Shown: positions 1-9,220, counted from the first letter of the stretch. The stretch is 64,000 nucleotides of DNA from Opitutus terrae PB90-1 (GCF_000019965.1 NC_010571.1:1-64000), one strand, 5' to 3'. A program made the numbers and translations. The notes: generated by a model not told the origin, from the letters alone.

Positions 1-19
1 CCGCTTTTTTCGTCCGTCC

Positions 20-1423
20 ATGTCCTCTGTGTCCCTTTCGCCCAGCCTCTGGGAGACCGTAAAATGCGACTTCAAGGAACTGTTTCCTGAAGACGTTTTC
101 CAGATGTGGTTCGAGCCGATGGTGTGCCTCGAAGCCACCGAGGATTCGATGGTCTTGGGCGTGCCCAACGATTTCGCGGCGATCTGGATTCACGACAACT
201 ATCTCGACCTGATCACGCAGCGGCTGCGGCTGACGGCGGGCCGGCTGGTGAATGTTACGCTCAAGAAAAGCGACGCGGCCCAGGCGCCCGCGCCGGCTTT
301 CGCCAACCATCGCGCGACCACCGCCGCGCTCGAGCCCGCGCATCGCGGCCGCACCGCGACGCCGCGCCGTAACGGACGCTACGACGACCGGAGCGTCGCC
401 GCGGCCACGCTGAACCCGCGCAACACGTTCGAAACGTTCGTCGTCGGTTCGAACAACCAGATGGCGCACGCCGCCGCGCTCGCCGTCGCGCAGGCCCCGG
501 CGCAGGCCTACAATCCCCTCTTCATTTATGGCGACACCGGGCTGGGCAAAACTCACCTGATGCACGCCATTGGCCACGCGATCCTGCGTAACAACCCCGA
601 CGCGCGCGTGGCCTACCTTTCGACGGAGAAGTTCACCAACGAGTTCATCCAGGCACTGCAGGAGAACAGCCTCACGAAGTTCCGCCAGCGCTACCGCCAC
701 GTCGACGTGTTGCTGATCGACGACGTGCAGTTTCTCGCCGGCAAGGAGCGGATCCAGGAGGAATTCTTCCACACCTTCAACGACCTGTTCGAGTCCGGCA
801 AACAGGTGGTGCTCTCCAGCGACCGCCGCGCGAGCGAGATTCAGAAGCTCGAGTCGCGGCTCGTGTCGCGCTTCGAATGGGGCCTGCCCGCCGATATCCA
901 GGCGCCCGATTTCGAGACGCGCCTCGCGATCCTGCGCAGCAAGGCGGCGTGCATGAAGTTCGACCTTCCGGCGCCGATCCTGAACTTCATCGCCCAGAAT
1001 ATCTCGAAAAACATCCGCCGGCTCGAGGGCGCGCTGATCAAGGTCGCCAGCTACTCTGCGCTCACCAGCAAACCGCTCGACCTGGCCACGACCGAGATGC
1101 TGCTGCAGGACGTGCTCATGGAACAGGCGCAGAACGTCCTCACGATCGAGACGATTCAGAAACGCGTGGCCGATCACTATCAGATCCGGCACAGCGACAT
1201 GACCAGCAAGCGCCGGCCCAACAACATCGCCATCCCGCGCCAGATCGCGATGTATCTGACGCGCACGCTGACGAAGCACTCTCTCCAGGAGATCGGCGAG
1301 GCCTTCGGCGGACGCGATCACGGCACCGTGATTCACGCCTGCAAGGCCGTGGACAACATGATGGAGCAGGACTCCACCACGCGCGGCAGCATCGACTTCC
1401 TGAAAGCGCAGCTGTCGAAGTAG
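20..1423 (+). CDS. dnaA: Chromosomal replication initiator protein DnaA
   Basis: Binds DnaA boxes at the origin and opens the duplex for helicase loading. The 467-residue length is normal for the family. A domain I segment (about 1-85) is followed by a Pro/Ala/Arg-rich linker (about 86-130), then an AAA+ core with Walker A GDTGLGKT near residue 171 and Walker B LLIDD near 231. Domain IV carries the DnaA signature GGRDHGTVIHA near residue 430. The ATG at 20 opens the first domain directly. Only 19 bases lie upstream, so promoter and autoregulatory boxes are outside the window, and I see no cluster of TTATCCACA-like boxes downstream at 1424-1617. Identification is secure. Confidence 0.98.
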   Translation: MSSVSLSPSLWETVKCDFKELFPEDVFQMWFEPMVCLEATEDSMVLGVPNDFAAIWIHDNYLDLITQRLRLTAGRLVNVTLKKSDAAQAPAPAFANHRATTAALEPAHRGRTATPRRNGRYDDRSVAAATLNPRNTFETFVVGSNNQMAHAAALAVAQAPAQAYNPLFIYGDTGLGKTHLMHAIGHAILRNNPDARVAYLSTEKFTNEFIQALQENSLTKFRQRYRHVDVLLIDDVQFLAGKERIQEEFFHTFNDLFESGKQVVLSSDRRASEIQKLESRLVSRFEWGLPADIQAPDFETRLAILRSKAACMKFDLPAPILNFIAQNISKNIRRLEGALIKVASYSALTSKPLDLATTEMLLQDVLMEQAQNVLTIETIQKRVADHYQIRHSDMTSKRRPNNIAIPRQIAMYLTRTLTKHSLQEIGEAFGGRDHGTVIHACKAVDNMMEQDSTTRGSIDFLKAQLSK

Positions 1424-1481
1424 CGCGCTGCGCGCGCAGTCCAGAGCCGAGAGTGCAGAGGCTGGAGCCGGCATCGGCTTC

Positions 1482-1505
1482 CGTGGCACGGGCGCCTCGC
1501 CCGTG
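1482..1505. repeat. GC-rich palindromic repeat, family D
   Basis: Short hairpin built on CGTGGCACGGGC and an inverted GCCCGTG arm. The same unit recurs near 11852, 20852, 22345 and 28021-28114. It lies between dnaA and the next gene, beside purine/CTC-rich 'gagagtgcagag' and 'ctctgggctctcagctc' tracts that recur elsewhere in the window. Confidence 0.7.
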
Positions 1506-1617
1506 ATCCGATTTGGATCGTAAGCAGGCTCGCCCGCGGCTCGCGCGAATTGCCACTCTGGCATTTCCGCATTCTTGCTCTAGACTCTGGGCTCTCAGCT
1601 CTTAGCCTTTGCCTTCC

Positions 1618-2259
1618 ATGTCCCTGACTCCCGAGCAGCAACAAGCCCTCGCCTCCTGGGTCGCCGCTGGCGACAATCTCTCGACGATTCAGAAAAAACT
1701 CAGTGACGAGTTCAAAATCTCACTGACCTACCGCGACGTTCGGTTCCTCGTCGACGATCTCGATCTCGCGCTAAAAGATCCCGCGCCGAAAGTGGATGCT
1801 TCGGACGTCACCAAGCCGCAGGCCTCAGCTCCTGGAGCCGCGACAGTCCCCCCCGACAGGTCGGGGCCCCCGTCTCGGCCCGCCGGCGAAAAAAAAGGCT
1901 TCTTCGACAAGGCCAAGGAAAAGCTCGGTCTGGCCAAGGATGAACCCGGCGCGGCCGGCGAAGCTGCCGAGCCACCGCCGGGACAGGATGAATTCGCCGA
2001 CGACGAGGCACTCGAAGACCTCCCGCCCGCCGGCGCGAGCAACGTCAGTGTCTCGGTCGACAAGGTCACGCTGATCCCCGGCGCGCTCGCCAGCGGCGAG
2101 GTGACGTTCAGCGACGGTGTGAAAGGCAAATGGATCGTCGACCAATATGGTCGGCCCGGATTGACCGAGCTCAGTCAGCCCGGCTATCGACCAAGCCAGG
2201 CTGAAGCGCAGGCGTTCATGCAGGAACTCGCCCGCACGCTGCAGCGTCGCGGTTACTGA
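1618..2259 (+). CDS. Conserved hypothetical protein with repeat-derived linker
   Basis: Function not recognised. The ATG at 1618 gives 213 residues; a TTG three codons earlier is less likely. The N-terminal third looks like a helical helix-turn-helix-style segment (LTPEQQQALASW, then FKISLTYRDVRFLVDDL). The middle is Pro/Ala/Lys-rich and acidic. The C-terminal part (NVSVSVDKVTLIPGALASGE, VDQYGRPGL) looks like a small beta domain followed by a terminal helix. The linker peptide GAATVPPDRSGPPSRPAGE coincides with a palindromic repeat at 1832-1880 and resembles two repeat-derived peptides in HrpA. It has no signal peptide, so it is probably cytoplasmic. Confidence 0.75.
   Translation: MSLTPEQQQALASWVAAGDNLSTIQKKLSDEFKISLTYRDVRFLVDDLDLALKDPAPKVDASDVTKPQASAPGAATVPPDRSGPPSRPAGEKKGFFDKAKEKLGLAKDEPGAAGEAAEPPPGQDEFADDEALEDLPPAGASNVSVSVDKVTLIPGALASGEVTFSDGVKGKWIVDQYGRPGLTELSQPGYRPSQAEAQAFMQELARTLQRRGY
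1832..1880. repeat. In-frame palindromic repeat, family C, inside a gene
   Basis: TGGAGCCGCGAC begins the unit and a GTCTCGGCC arm closes it, with a second nested hairpin (CCCCGAC/GTCGGGG) inside. It lies within the unknown gene and is read through without a stop, giving a peptide containing GAAT and PPSRPA. Family C copies at 11298-11327 and 12698-12728 in hrpA are read in the same frame. Confidence 0.7.
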
Positions 2260-2290
2260 ACACGGCAGGGCATCCGTATCGCCCCTGGCT

Positions 2291-2376
2291 GTAGGGCCGG
2301 CGCTCGCCGCCGGCCGGGTCTTCCGCTCGACGCTTGCCGCCGGATGCTCCCGGCCGCCGGTGAACGGCGGCCCTAC
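2291..2376. repeat. Inverted pair of family A palindromic repeats
   Basis: GTAGGGCCGGCGCTCGCCG (2291 onward) and its inverted relative ending CGGCGGCCCTAC (to 2376) face each other between two convergent genes. Each unit is itself a hairpin, so the pair could fold as a large cruciform or act as a bidirectional terminator. No T-run follows on either strand. Confidence 0.7.
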
Positions 2377-2398
2377 TCGGGGCACGAACGCGTGGCCC

Positions 2399-4396
2399 TC
2401 ACTTCACGCCCGGCCCGAGATTTTTTTCGAGAAACTCCACCACCGCGGTCATCATCTGCAACCGCGCTTTCGCCGTGGACAGTCCATGCCCCTGCCCCGC
2501 AAGAAAAATACTCTGCGGCGGCCGCCCCGCTTTCTCGAGCGCCTTGATCATCAGCCGCGCCTGCTCGGGCGGCACCGTCCGATCCTCCTTGCCTTGGATG
2601 ATCAGTACCGGCGCAACGATCTGATCGGCGAAGTTCACCGGCGAAATCGACGCCAGGAACGCGCGATCCTCGTCCGGATCGCCAATCTCGCGCCGCCAGT
2701 GTCGGTTCGCCGCCTTCGCCGCGGGGTCCGATTTCCGGTCGTCGAAAATTTCCAGCCAGTCGGTCACGCCCGCCATCGAAATCCCGCAGCGATACAGCCC
2801 GCCGCTGTGCCCGAGCGCGAACAGCGCCGAGTATCCGCCGTAGCTGCTGCCGTAGATCGCGATCCGCTGCGGATCCGCCACCCCGGCGGCGATCGCCCAG
2901 CGGGTCGCATCCTCGATGTCGTCCTGGATCTTCCGGCCGATCTCGCGCCGCGCCTTGCGGAAAAGCTCTTCGCCATAGCCGGGTGAACCGCGATAGTTCA
3001 TCTGCAGCACCGCGTAGCCGCGGTTCGCCAGCAGCTGGATCTCCGGATCAAATCCCCAGAGGTCGCGCACCCACGGTCCGCCGTGCGGCATGACGACGAG
3101 CGGCAATCCCTTCGCCGCATGGCCGATCGGCACCGTCAGGAATCCGTGTATCACCAACCCGTCGCGCGCGGTGTACTTGATCGCCAGCATCGGCGCCATC
3201 TGGGCCGGCTTGATCCAGTTCATCCTCGGCCCAAGCGCCTTGAACATCTTCCGACTCCGATCGAGCAGGTAATAGGTTCCCGGATCCTGATCGGAAAATC
3301 CGCACCACAGCTGCCGGTTGCCGTCGCGGGACACGTCGACGAGCAGATTCACCGTGTTCGGCAGCGTCTTGTCGATCGCGGCTTGGTAGGTCGCAAACTC
3401 GCGGTCGAACCATTTCACCCGCGGCGCATCGCTGACAAATTTCATCCCAAGCAACGCGCTCTTGCTGCGCGAATAGATCGGGCCCGACAGCGACATGCCG
3501 TCGAACCGCGGCGTCCGGCTGGGCAGCAGGATGTCGTACTCCGGGTGTGACAGCAGCGGCTCGCCCAGCTGGCCGCTCGCGGGATCGAGCCGATATGCCG
3601 TCCACCGTTTCTCCGGCGTCAGCGCCGCCATCAGCACCGCGTTGTTCACCGGATCGAAGCCCACGGGCCACAGTTCGCCGTCGCGGTCCTCCAGCGGCAG
3701 GATCGTGCGCCACGGCGCTTTCTCGCTATCGCGATACATCGCGCCGGACTTGTCGTCTTCAGCGAGAATGCCAAGCCGGACCACCCCGTCCGCATCCACC
3801 CCCCAGCGGGAGACGTTGCCGGGATTCTTCACCTCCACGCTGTAGCTGCCGTCGCTGGCGCACATCTTGATCACATCGGGCCGGTCCGCGCGTCCCGGCC
3901 GGTTATGGTGTCGATCCAGCATCAAGACGTGGTGGTCCTTGTCCTCGAACCGATGAATCACTTCGTCCGCGTACAAGCGCATGCCTTCGTGCAGATACTC
4001 CGTCTCGTCCTCCGCCCCGCTGATCGCGCGCACCTGGCTGCCGTCGAGGTTCATCGCCGCGATGCCGTAGCGGAAACGATCCCACACGCTCGTATACACC
4101 AGCAGCCGCCGGTCGCCCACCCACTCGGCCGCATCGACGTCCTTGCGCGCGCCGCTCGCCAGCGCCGCTTCGCCGACGTCGATCCGGTAGATCTTGTCCG
4201 CGTCGATCTCCAGCACATGCAACTTCGTCCGTCCATTGTGCTCCCGCAGGAACGCGAGGTGTTTGCCATCCGGCGACAGCCGCGCGCGGGAGGTTTCGGG
4301 CTCCCGCGCGAAATGCTCGATCGGCAGCCGCTCGATGGCCAGCGCGGCGCCAGCCAGTACGCACAGACCGATCACGAGGCCAAACGGTGATCTCAT
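2399..4396 (-). CDS. Secreted S9-family (prolyl oligopeptidase-like) peptidase
   Basis: Serine peptidase or acyl-aminoacyl peptidase of family S9, expected to act in the periplasm. The 665-residue product starts with a signal peptide (MRSPFGLVIGLCVLAGAALA). A long beta-propeller-like region is followed by an alpha/beta-hydrolase domain with the nucleophile in GSSYGGYSALF (Ser near 513), Asp in GKEDRTVP (near 605) and His in GQGHGLS (near 637). The triad is complete and the length is usual. The gene is transcribed convergently with the unknown gene at 1618 and lies 170 bases downstream of ligA on the same strand, so it is probably a separate unit. Substrate specificity cannot be read from the sequence. 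Confidence 0.93.
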   Translation of the reverse strand: MRSPFGLVIGLCVLAGAALAIERLPIEHFAREPETSRARLSPDGKHLAFLREHNGRTKLHVLEIDADKIYRIDVGEAALASGARKDVDAAEWVGDRRLLVYTSVWDRFRYGIAAMNLDGSQVRAISGAEDETEYLHEGMRLYADEVIHRFEDKDHHVLMLDRHHNRPGRADRPDVIKMCASDGSYSVEVKNPGNVSRWGVDADGVVRLGILAEDDKSGAMYRDSEKAPWRTILPLEDRDGELWPVGFDPVNNAVLMAALTPEKRWTAYRLDPASGQLGEPLLSHPEYDILLPSRTPRFDGMSLSGPIYSRSKSALLGMKFVSDAPRVKWFDREFATYQAAIDKTLPNTVNLLVDVSRDGNRQLWCGFSDQDPGTYYLLDRSRKMFKALGPRMNWIKPAQMAPMLAIKYTARDGLVIHGFLTVPIGHAAKGLPLVVMPHGGPWVRDLWGFDPEIQLLANRGYAVLQMNYRGSPGYGEELFRKARREIGRKIQDDIEDATRWAIAAGVADPQRIAIYGSSYGGYSALFALGHSGGLYRCGISMAGVTDWLEIFDDRKSDPAAKAANRHWRREIGDPDEDRAFLASISPVNFADQIVAPVLIIQGKEDRTVPPEQARLMIKALEKAGRPPQSIFLAGQGHGLSTAKARLQMMTAVVEFLEKNLGPGVK

Positions 4397-4566
4397 GGGG
4401 TTGATGCGAGCGTGCCGTGCGTCCGACCTGACGCAAACCGTTTTCCCGGCGATCCGCAGAGGGCGCGGCGCCTGTGCTCCAAATGCCCCGCCATTCTAGG
4501 GACGCAATACCCCCGCCGCGCCCCACCGCCGATCCGCCCCGCGGTTCTCTCGCCGTCGCCGCAGAC

Positions 4567-6594
4567 CTAGCCGCCGCTCAGCAGCCGCAGAAACTCCGCC
4601 TCATCGATCACCGGCACGGCGAGCGCGCGCGCCTTTTCCAACTTCGATCCGGCCTCCTCGCCCGCGAGCACGTAGCTGGTTTTCTTGCTCACACCGCTGC
4701 TCACCTTCCCGCCGGCGGCCTCGATCTGCGCCGTCGCCTCGTCCCGCGTCAGCGTCGGCAGCGTGCCGGTCAGCACAAAGGTTTTTCCCGCGAGCGCGCT
4801 GCCCGAATTCGGCACCACCGGCTGCACCCCGACGCGCACCAGTTCGTCCACCACGGCACGATTCCGCGGCTCGGCGAAATACGCGAGGATCGCGAGCGCC
4901 ATCGTCTCGCCAATCCCGCCGATCACCGACGCCTTCTCGCGAATGAAATCCTCGTAGCGCGCGCTCGCCAGCCGCTCGAGTCCGCCAAACGTCCGCGCCA
5001 AATCCTTCGCCGCTGCGGCGCCGGCGTGCGGAATCCCGAGCCCATGGATGAACCGCCACAGCTCCGCGCGTTTGCTCGCCTCGATCGCCTCCAGCAGCTT
5101 GTCCGTGGATTTTTCCACGCTCTTCCCGAGCGTGAGCAGGTTCTCGCGTTTCAGCTGGTAGATGTCCGGCACGCTGTGCACCCAGCCTTTTTCCACCAGC
5201 ACGTCGACCATCGCCTCGCCCATGCCTTCGATGTCCACGCACGCTTTCGACGCGAAATGCTGCACGCGGCGCCGCACCTGCACCGGGCACGAAAAATTCG
5301 GACACCGCACCGCCACCTCGCCCTCGAGCTGTACCACCGCCGTGCCGCACTCGGGACATTTCTCCGGGAAAACATACGGCACGCACTCCGGCGCGCGCCG
5401 CGCCGGATTCACGCCGATCACCGCCGGGATGATTTCACCCGCCTTCTCGACGTACACGAAATCCCCGACGCGAATGTCCTTCCGCGCGATCTCGTCACGG
5501 TTGTGCAGCGTCGCGCGCGACACCGTCGTGCCCGCGAGTTGCACCGGATCGAGCTCCGCCACCGGCGTGAGCACGCCGGTCCGGCCCACCTGCACCGTGA
5601 TCGCGCGCAGCTGCGTCTCCGCCCGATCCGGCGCGAACTTGTAGGCCATCGCCCAGCGGGGCGATTTGCTCGTCGAGCCCGCGCGTCGCTGCAGCGGCAC
5701 CGCGTCGAGTTTCACCACCGCGCCATCCGTCGCGTAGGCGAAGGTGTCCCGCAACGCGTCGAGCTCCTGCACCGCCGCCCAGATTTCGTCGGCGCCGGTC
5801 GCCGTCCAAAACCTCTCCACCGTCGGCAATCCCCACGCCTTCACCCAGCCGTGAAACTGCGCCTGCGTCTCCGGCAGCGCGCTCGCCGGCTCCACATAAC
5901 CGCGGCCGTAAAGCACGACCTCGAGTTTGCGCTGCGCGACTTCGCGCGGATCGAGCTGCTTGATCGTACCCGCAGCAAGATTGCGTGGGTTCGCATAGAG
6001 TGGCTCGCCCGCTTCCTCGCGTTGACGATTGATCCGCAGAAACTCTTCGGTCGTCAGAAAAACCTCGCCTCGGATCTCGATCACCGCCGGCAGCGGCACG
6101 CCGTCCGCACGTTTCAGCTCGCGGGGGAGCGACTTGATCGTGAGCGCGTTCGTCGTGATGTCGTCGCCTTCGATGCCGTTGCCCCGCGTGACCGCGCGCA
6201 CGAGTTTTCCCTTCTCGTAGGTAATGCTCACGGCCAGTCCGTCGATCTTCGGCTCGATGACGAACTTCAGCCCGTCGCGCTCGAGCTCGCGCACCAGTCG
6301 GTCGTGAAACTCCCGGAGTTCGGTCTCCGAGTAAGTGTTGTCCAGGCTCATCATCCGCTCGCGGTGGCGGTAAACTTGAAACCCTTCCGTGCGATCGTCG
6401 CCGACCTGCTCCGTCGGCGACGCGCCGCGCGCAAACTGCGGCCATGCCGCCTCGAGCTCGGCGAGCTCGCGCTTCAACGCGTCGTATTCGAAGTCGCCGA
6501 TCTGCGGCTGCGCGCGGCGGTGGTAGAGTTCATCGTGTCGCGCGACCTGCGCGCGCAACTCGGCAATCCGCGATTGGGCCTCGACCGGGGTCAT
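4567..6594 (-). CDS. ligA: NAD-dependent DNA ligase LigA
   Basis: Seals nicks during replication and repair using NAD+. All expected modules of the 675-residue protein are present: an Ia/adenylation domain with the nucleotidyl-lysine motif KIDG (Lys116), an OB fold, a four-Cys zinc finger (CPECG...CPNFSCP, about 405-430), a helix-hairpin-helix region and a C-terminal BRCT domain (SALAGKTFVLTGTLPTLTRD). The start ATG overlaps the stop of the upstream vanZ-like gene as TAATG, which implies translational coupling. Confidence 0.97.
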   Translation of the reverse strand: MTPVEAQSRIAELRAQVARHDELYHRRAQPQIGDFEYDALKRELAELEAAWPQFARGASPTEQVGDDRTEGFQVYRHRERMMSLDNTYSETELREFHDRLVRELERDGLKFVIEPKIDGLAVSITYEKGKLVRAVTRGNGIEGDDITTNALTIKSLPRELKRADGVPLPAVIEIRGEVFLTTEEFLRINRQREEAGEPLYANPRNLAAGTIKQLDPREVAQRKLEVVLYGRGYVEPASALPETQAQFHGWVKAWGLPTVERFWTATGADEIWAAVQELDALRDTFAYATDGAVVKLDAVPLQRRAGSTSKSPRWAMAYKFAPDRAETQLRAITVQVGRTGVLTPVAELDPVQLAGTTVSRATLHNRDEIARKDIRVGDFVYVEKAGEIIPAVIGVNPARRAPECVPYVFPEKCPECGTAVVQLEGEVAVRCPNFSCPVQVRRRVQHFASKACVDIEGMGEAMVDVLVEKGWVHSVPDIYQLKRENLLTLGKSVEKSTDKLLEAIEASKRAELWRFIHGLGIPHAGAAAAKDLARTFGGLERLASARYEDFIREKASVIGGIGETMALAILAYFAEPRNRAVVDELVRVGVQPVVPNSGSALAGKTFVLTGTLPTLTRDEATAQIEAAGGKVSSGVSKKTSYVLAGEEAGSKLEKARALAVPVIDEAEFLRLLSGG

Positions 6595-7019
6595 TACACC
6601 GAGCTTGGCGCATTCGCCCCGGGGTTTTCAACCCGCGCTTTGCGGCCCAACGGCGTTTCCAGTTGCGCGCGATACCGCGGCCAGCACGCATACAGCATCA
6701 CCGCCAGCGCCGCGCCCGCGGTGTCCGCCATCCAGTCGGCGAGCTCGACCGAACGTCCCGGCGTGAAGCTCTGGTGCCACTCGTCCGCCATCCCATAGAG
6801 CGACACGACCAGCAGCGCGAGCCACGCCGCGCGCCGGCCCTCGCCCAACCGCACGACTAGCGTGGCCAGCAGCCCGAACACGAGGAAATGCGCCGCCTTG
6901 TCGAACTGGAACAGTCCGGGCGTCGCGATTTTCGAACGGCCGGACGCCACGGAGATCGCAACCGTCAGCAGGAGCGGCCAGAACCAGGAGCGGTTGGATT
7001 TCGAGCCAAGGGAACGCAC
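6594..7019 (-). CDS. VanZ-like membrane protein
   Basis: Small integral membrane protein of 141 residues with about four predicted membrane segments (FWPLLLTVAISVA, HFLVFGLLATLVV, AWLALLVVSLYGM, AGAALAVMLYACW). The conserved VanZ features are visible: FDKAAHFLVFG, and YGMADEWHQSFTPGRSVELADWM with DEWHQ and a D near the last helix. The start is probably the GTG at 7019, since no ATG is nearby. Its stop is coupled to ligA through TAATG. VanZ relatives outside glycopeptide resistance have no settled function, so I call only the family. Confidence 0.87.
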   Translation of the reverse strand: MRSLGSKSNRSWFWPLLLTVAISVASGRSKIATPGLFQFDKAAHFLVFGLLATLVVRLGEGRRAAWLALLVVSLYGMADEWHQSFTPGRSVELADWMADTAGAALAVMLYACWPRYRAQLETPLGRKARVENPGANAPSSV

Positions 7020-7110
7020 GCGCAGCCAAGACAGCTTACCCGCTGATCATCGCAAACCGAAATCGAGAGATTCTCGCGGCCGCGGTAATCGCTTGAACAG
7101 ATCGTTTGTC

Positions 7111-7135
7111 TGGGAGCGCGGCCGCCCTCGGCCGC
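7111..7135. repeat. GC-rich palindromic repeat, family E
   Basis: Hairpin TGGGAGCGCGGCCG with an inverted CGGCCGC arm. Related units occur near 14676-14701 and, inverted, near 30948-30973. It lies in the intergenic space between the vanZ-like gene and tRNA-Pro. Confidence 0.65.
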
Positions 7136-7190
7136 TTGAACGGTCGGCGCTCGCGAATCCGTCAAATGCCGCCTAAAACGGCGGCCAAAA

Positions 7191-7267
<77 letters not shown>

Positions 7268-7392
7268 AACTAAGGGAGGGTCACAAAGCGCCAGCACCCG
7301 CCCCGAGGCAAGAGTTTTCTCCCATTCAGAACCACCGAGGGGAGTGGCATGGGCGTCCGGTCTGAAGCTTCGATCCCCAACGATGTGATTTG

Positions 7393-7474
7393 AACCACAG
7401 ATGAATACAGATGGACACAGATCCAACCTTCGGCCTGGTCTGGGATTCGTGTCCATTTGTGTTCATCTGTGGTT
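7393..7474. repeat. Long imperfect inverted repeat of the 'accacagatgaacacag' type
   Basis: The left arm (7393-7424, AACCACAGATGAATACAG onward) and right arm (7443-7474, ending TTCATCTGTGGTT) are near-perfect inverted copies around an 18-base loop. Related sequence appears at 15171-15255 and 16041-16068. Such units are scattered in Verrucomicrobiota-type genomes by recollection. I see no gene in 7268-7524. Confidence 0.75.
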
Positions 7475-7524
7475 GTCCAGGATCGCACCGCCCTGCGACC
7501 CCAGCACCACCGGCCTAAAAGCGT

Positions 7525-9024
7525 TCACTTCACCCAGCTCGGATCCTGGATGACGAACTGCCAGCGGCCGCGATACTGGCCCAGCTCGGCGTAGAACCGG
7601 ATCGGCTGCCCCGCCGCATGGTTCGCGCGCAGCTCATTGCGCAGCGCCTCGTTGAAACTCCACACGTCGTACGTGTCGCCCAAAAACTCCACCGCCAGCC
7701 GAATGCCCGGCGCAACCACTCCCTCGACGCGAATGATCTTCCCGCGAAATTCCTTGCTGCGCAGCTTCGCGCCTGCCGGCAGCGACTCCGCCCGCACCGC
7801 GATTTTTTCCACGTCCACCGCCGAGTAGTCGATCTTGCGGACCGTTTCGGCCTGCGTCGGCTCCTCGGACGCGCCGCGCAGCGCGAGATAGCGATCAGGC
7901 CGCTCGTCACTCACCGTCGTGAACCGCGCGAACACCGGAAAATGATCGGAGAAACCGCTCCCCGCCGGTCCTTCACCGCTCCAGCGGATCGGCGTGCCCT
8001 TCTCGTCTGCGTTGAGTCCATCAAACTTCGCGACGCCGAAGGAATTGTCGACATACTGCACGCCGCGGTAGTCATAGAGCCCGCGCGTGATGAGCATCTG
8101 GATCAGCGTGCCCCACTCGCCCTGAAACGTGTCGCTGCCGCGCTGCTCCGCCGGCAGCTCGAACCACAGATTGTACAGATCGCGCTGCTGGCCCCGGATC
8201 GCGAGTTCGTTACCCTGCGAGCCGAGCACGTCGTTCATCCCGGTGACGGTCATCTGCGGATAGCGGCGCTTCTGGTTGTACTGCGAATTGAAATCGCCGC
8301 CGATCACGATGTCCGCCTGCGGATCCTGCCGGAGAATTTCGTCGAGTCGCTGTCGCAGCGTTCGCGCGTTGGCGGCACGCGTCGGCTCCGTGGCGGCGTC
8401 GCCCGCGCCGGATTTCCAATGGTTGTTGAACAGGTAGAGCGTCGCGCCATCGATCTCCACCAGCACCTCGAGAATCGCCCGCGCATCCACGGTGGGATGC
8501 GAGCGCACCGCCTTCACCGGAAACCGCGTCAAGGTCACGCATTTCTGGCTCAGGGGTCGGTCGCCTCCGCTGCGGACGTTTTCCGCGACGATCACGTGAT
8601 AGCCCGTCAGCCCGCGATCAGCGAGCGCCTTGGCGAGCAGCGCCTCGGCCGGCAGATCCGCGATCTCCTGATCAAATCCGCGGCCGAGCATGTCCTCGAT
8701 CTTCCGGTCCGCATAGCGGCGCAACATCGCCTCGTAGTCCAGCGCGGCGGCGGCCGGCGTCTCATCGACCTCGATTTCCTGCAGCATCACCACGTCCGGC
8801 CCGCGACCGTCGTCAAACCGCGCCAGCACGGACGCGACGGCTTGCACCTTCGTGAGCACGTGCGCCGGCGTGTAGCGAGGCGCCTGGTATTCCTCGAACC
8901 GCGCCTGCCCATCGGCGTCGACGAGATTCTCCACGTTGTAGACGACGACCGTGAACGGCCGCGCCGCCGCCGTGAGCGCGAGCGCAGAAAAAAATGCGAT
9001 GGATCCAAGCTTCCGGATTTGCAT
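7525..9024 (-). CDS. Secreted endonuclease/exonuclease/phosphatase-family protein
   Basis: Predicted exported metal-dependent phosphohydrolase, probably nuclease-like. The ATG at 9024 starts a 499-residue product with a signal peptide (MQIRKLGSIAFFSALALTAA); a GTG seven codons upstream is less likely. EEP-superfamily motifs occur in order: VVYNVENLVD, VVMLQEIEVDE, NNHWKSG, IVIGGDFNS and GFSDHFPVF, which supply the catalytic Asn, Glu, His and Asp residues. After about residue 370, a 120-residue tail (FRGKIIRVEGVVAPGIRL) looks like an OB-type domain, a common partner of extracellular nucleases. Substrate (DNA, RNA or lipid headgroup) is not determinable here. Confidence 0.88.
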   Translation of the reverse strand: MQIRKLGSIAFFSALALTAAARPFTVVVYNVENLVDADGQARFEEYQAPRYTPAHVLTKVQAVASVLARFDDGRGPDVVMLQEIEVDETPAAAALDYEAMLRRYADRKIEDMLGRGFDQEIADLPAEALLAKALADRGLTGYHVIVAENVRSGGDRPLSQKCVTLTRFPVKAVRSHPTVDARAILEVLVEIDGATLYLFNNHWKSGAGDAATEPTRAANARTLRQRLDEILRQDPQADIVIGGDFNSQYNQKRRYPQMTVTGMNDVLGSQGNELAIRGQQRDLYNLWFELPAEQRGSDTFQGEWGTLIQMLITRGLYDYRGVQYVDNSFGVAKFDGLNADEKGTPIRWSGEGPAGSGFSDHFPVFARFTTVSDERPDRYLALRGASEEPTQAETVRKIDYSAVDVEKIAVRAESLPAGAKLRSKEFRGKIIRVEGVVAPGIRLAVEFLGDTYDVWSFNEALRNELRANHAAGQPIRFYAELGQYRGRWQFVIQDPSWVK

Positions 9025-9053
9025 GAGAATCAGATCACCGCCCACAGGCAGAG

Positions 9054-9163
9054 GTAGGGCGCGGATTCCGCTCCGCGCCGTACATATCCCAAGACGTCGC
9101 GCTGTAGGGCGGGATATCCTGAATCCCGCCGCTTTCGGCCCTGGCGGATCGGGAGATCCCGCC
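9054..9163. repeat. Cluster of three palindromic repeats, families A/B
   Basis: Three hairpins lie in tandem: GTAGGGCGCGGATTCCG (9054-9083), GTAGGGCGGGATATCCTG (9104-9130), and the inverted GGCGGATCGGGAGATCCCGCC (9142-9163, adjacent bases included). They fill most of the 196-base gap between the EEP gene and the membrane protein upstream of it. Confidence 0.7.
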
Positions 9164-9220
9164 GCACATTCAGAAAACGGCCGATCACCGCGAGTGTCGC
9201 GACGCCACGGCGGTTGCAGT

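Noticed and set aside
1424-1617. Replication origin with DnaA boxes downstream of dnaA
   Set aside because: No repeated TTATCCACA-like boxes or A+T-rich unwinding region; the stretch contains a GC palindrome and CTC-rich tracts.
4474-6798. Long open frame on the plus strand opposite ligA (774 codons)
   Set aside because: It is the complement of the well-conserved ligA reading frame, is Arg/His-rich, and has no recognisable motifs. High GC content removes stop codons from antisense frames.
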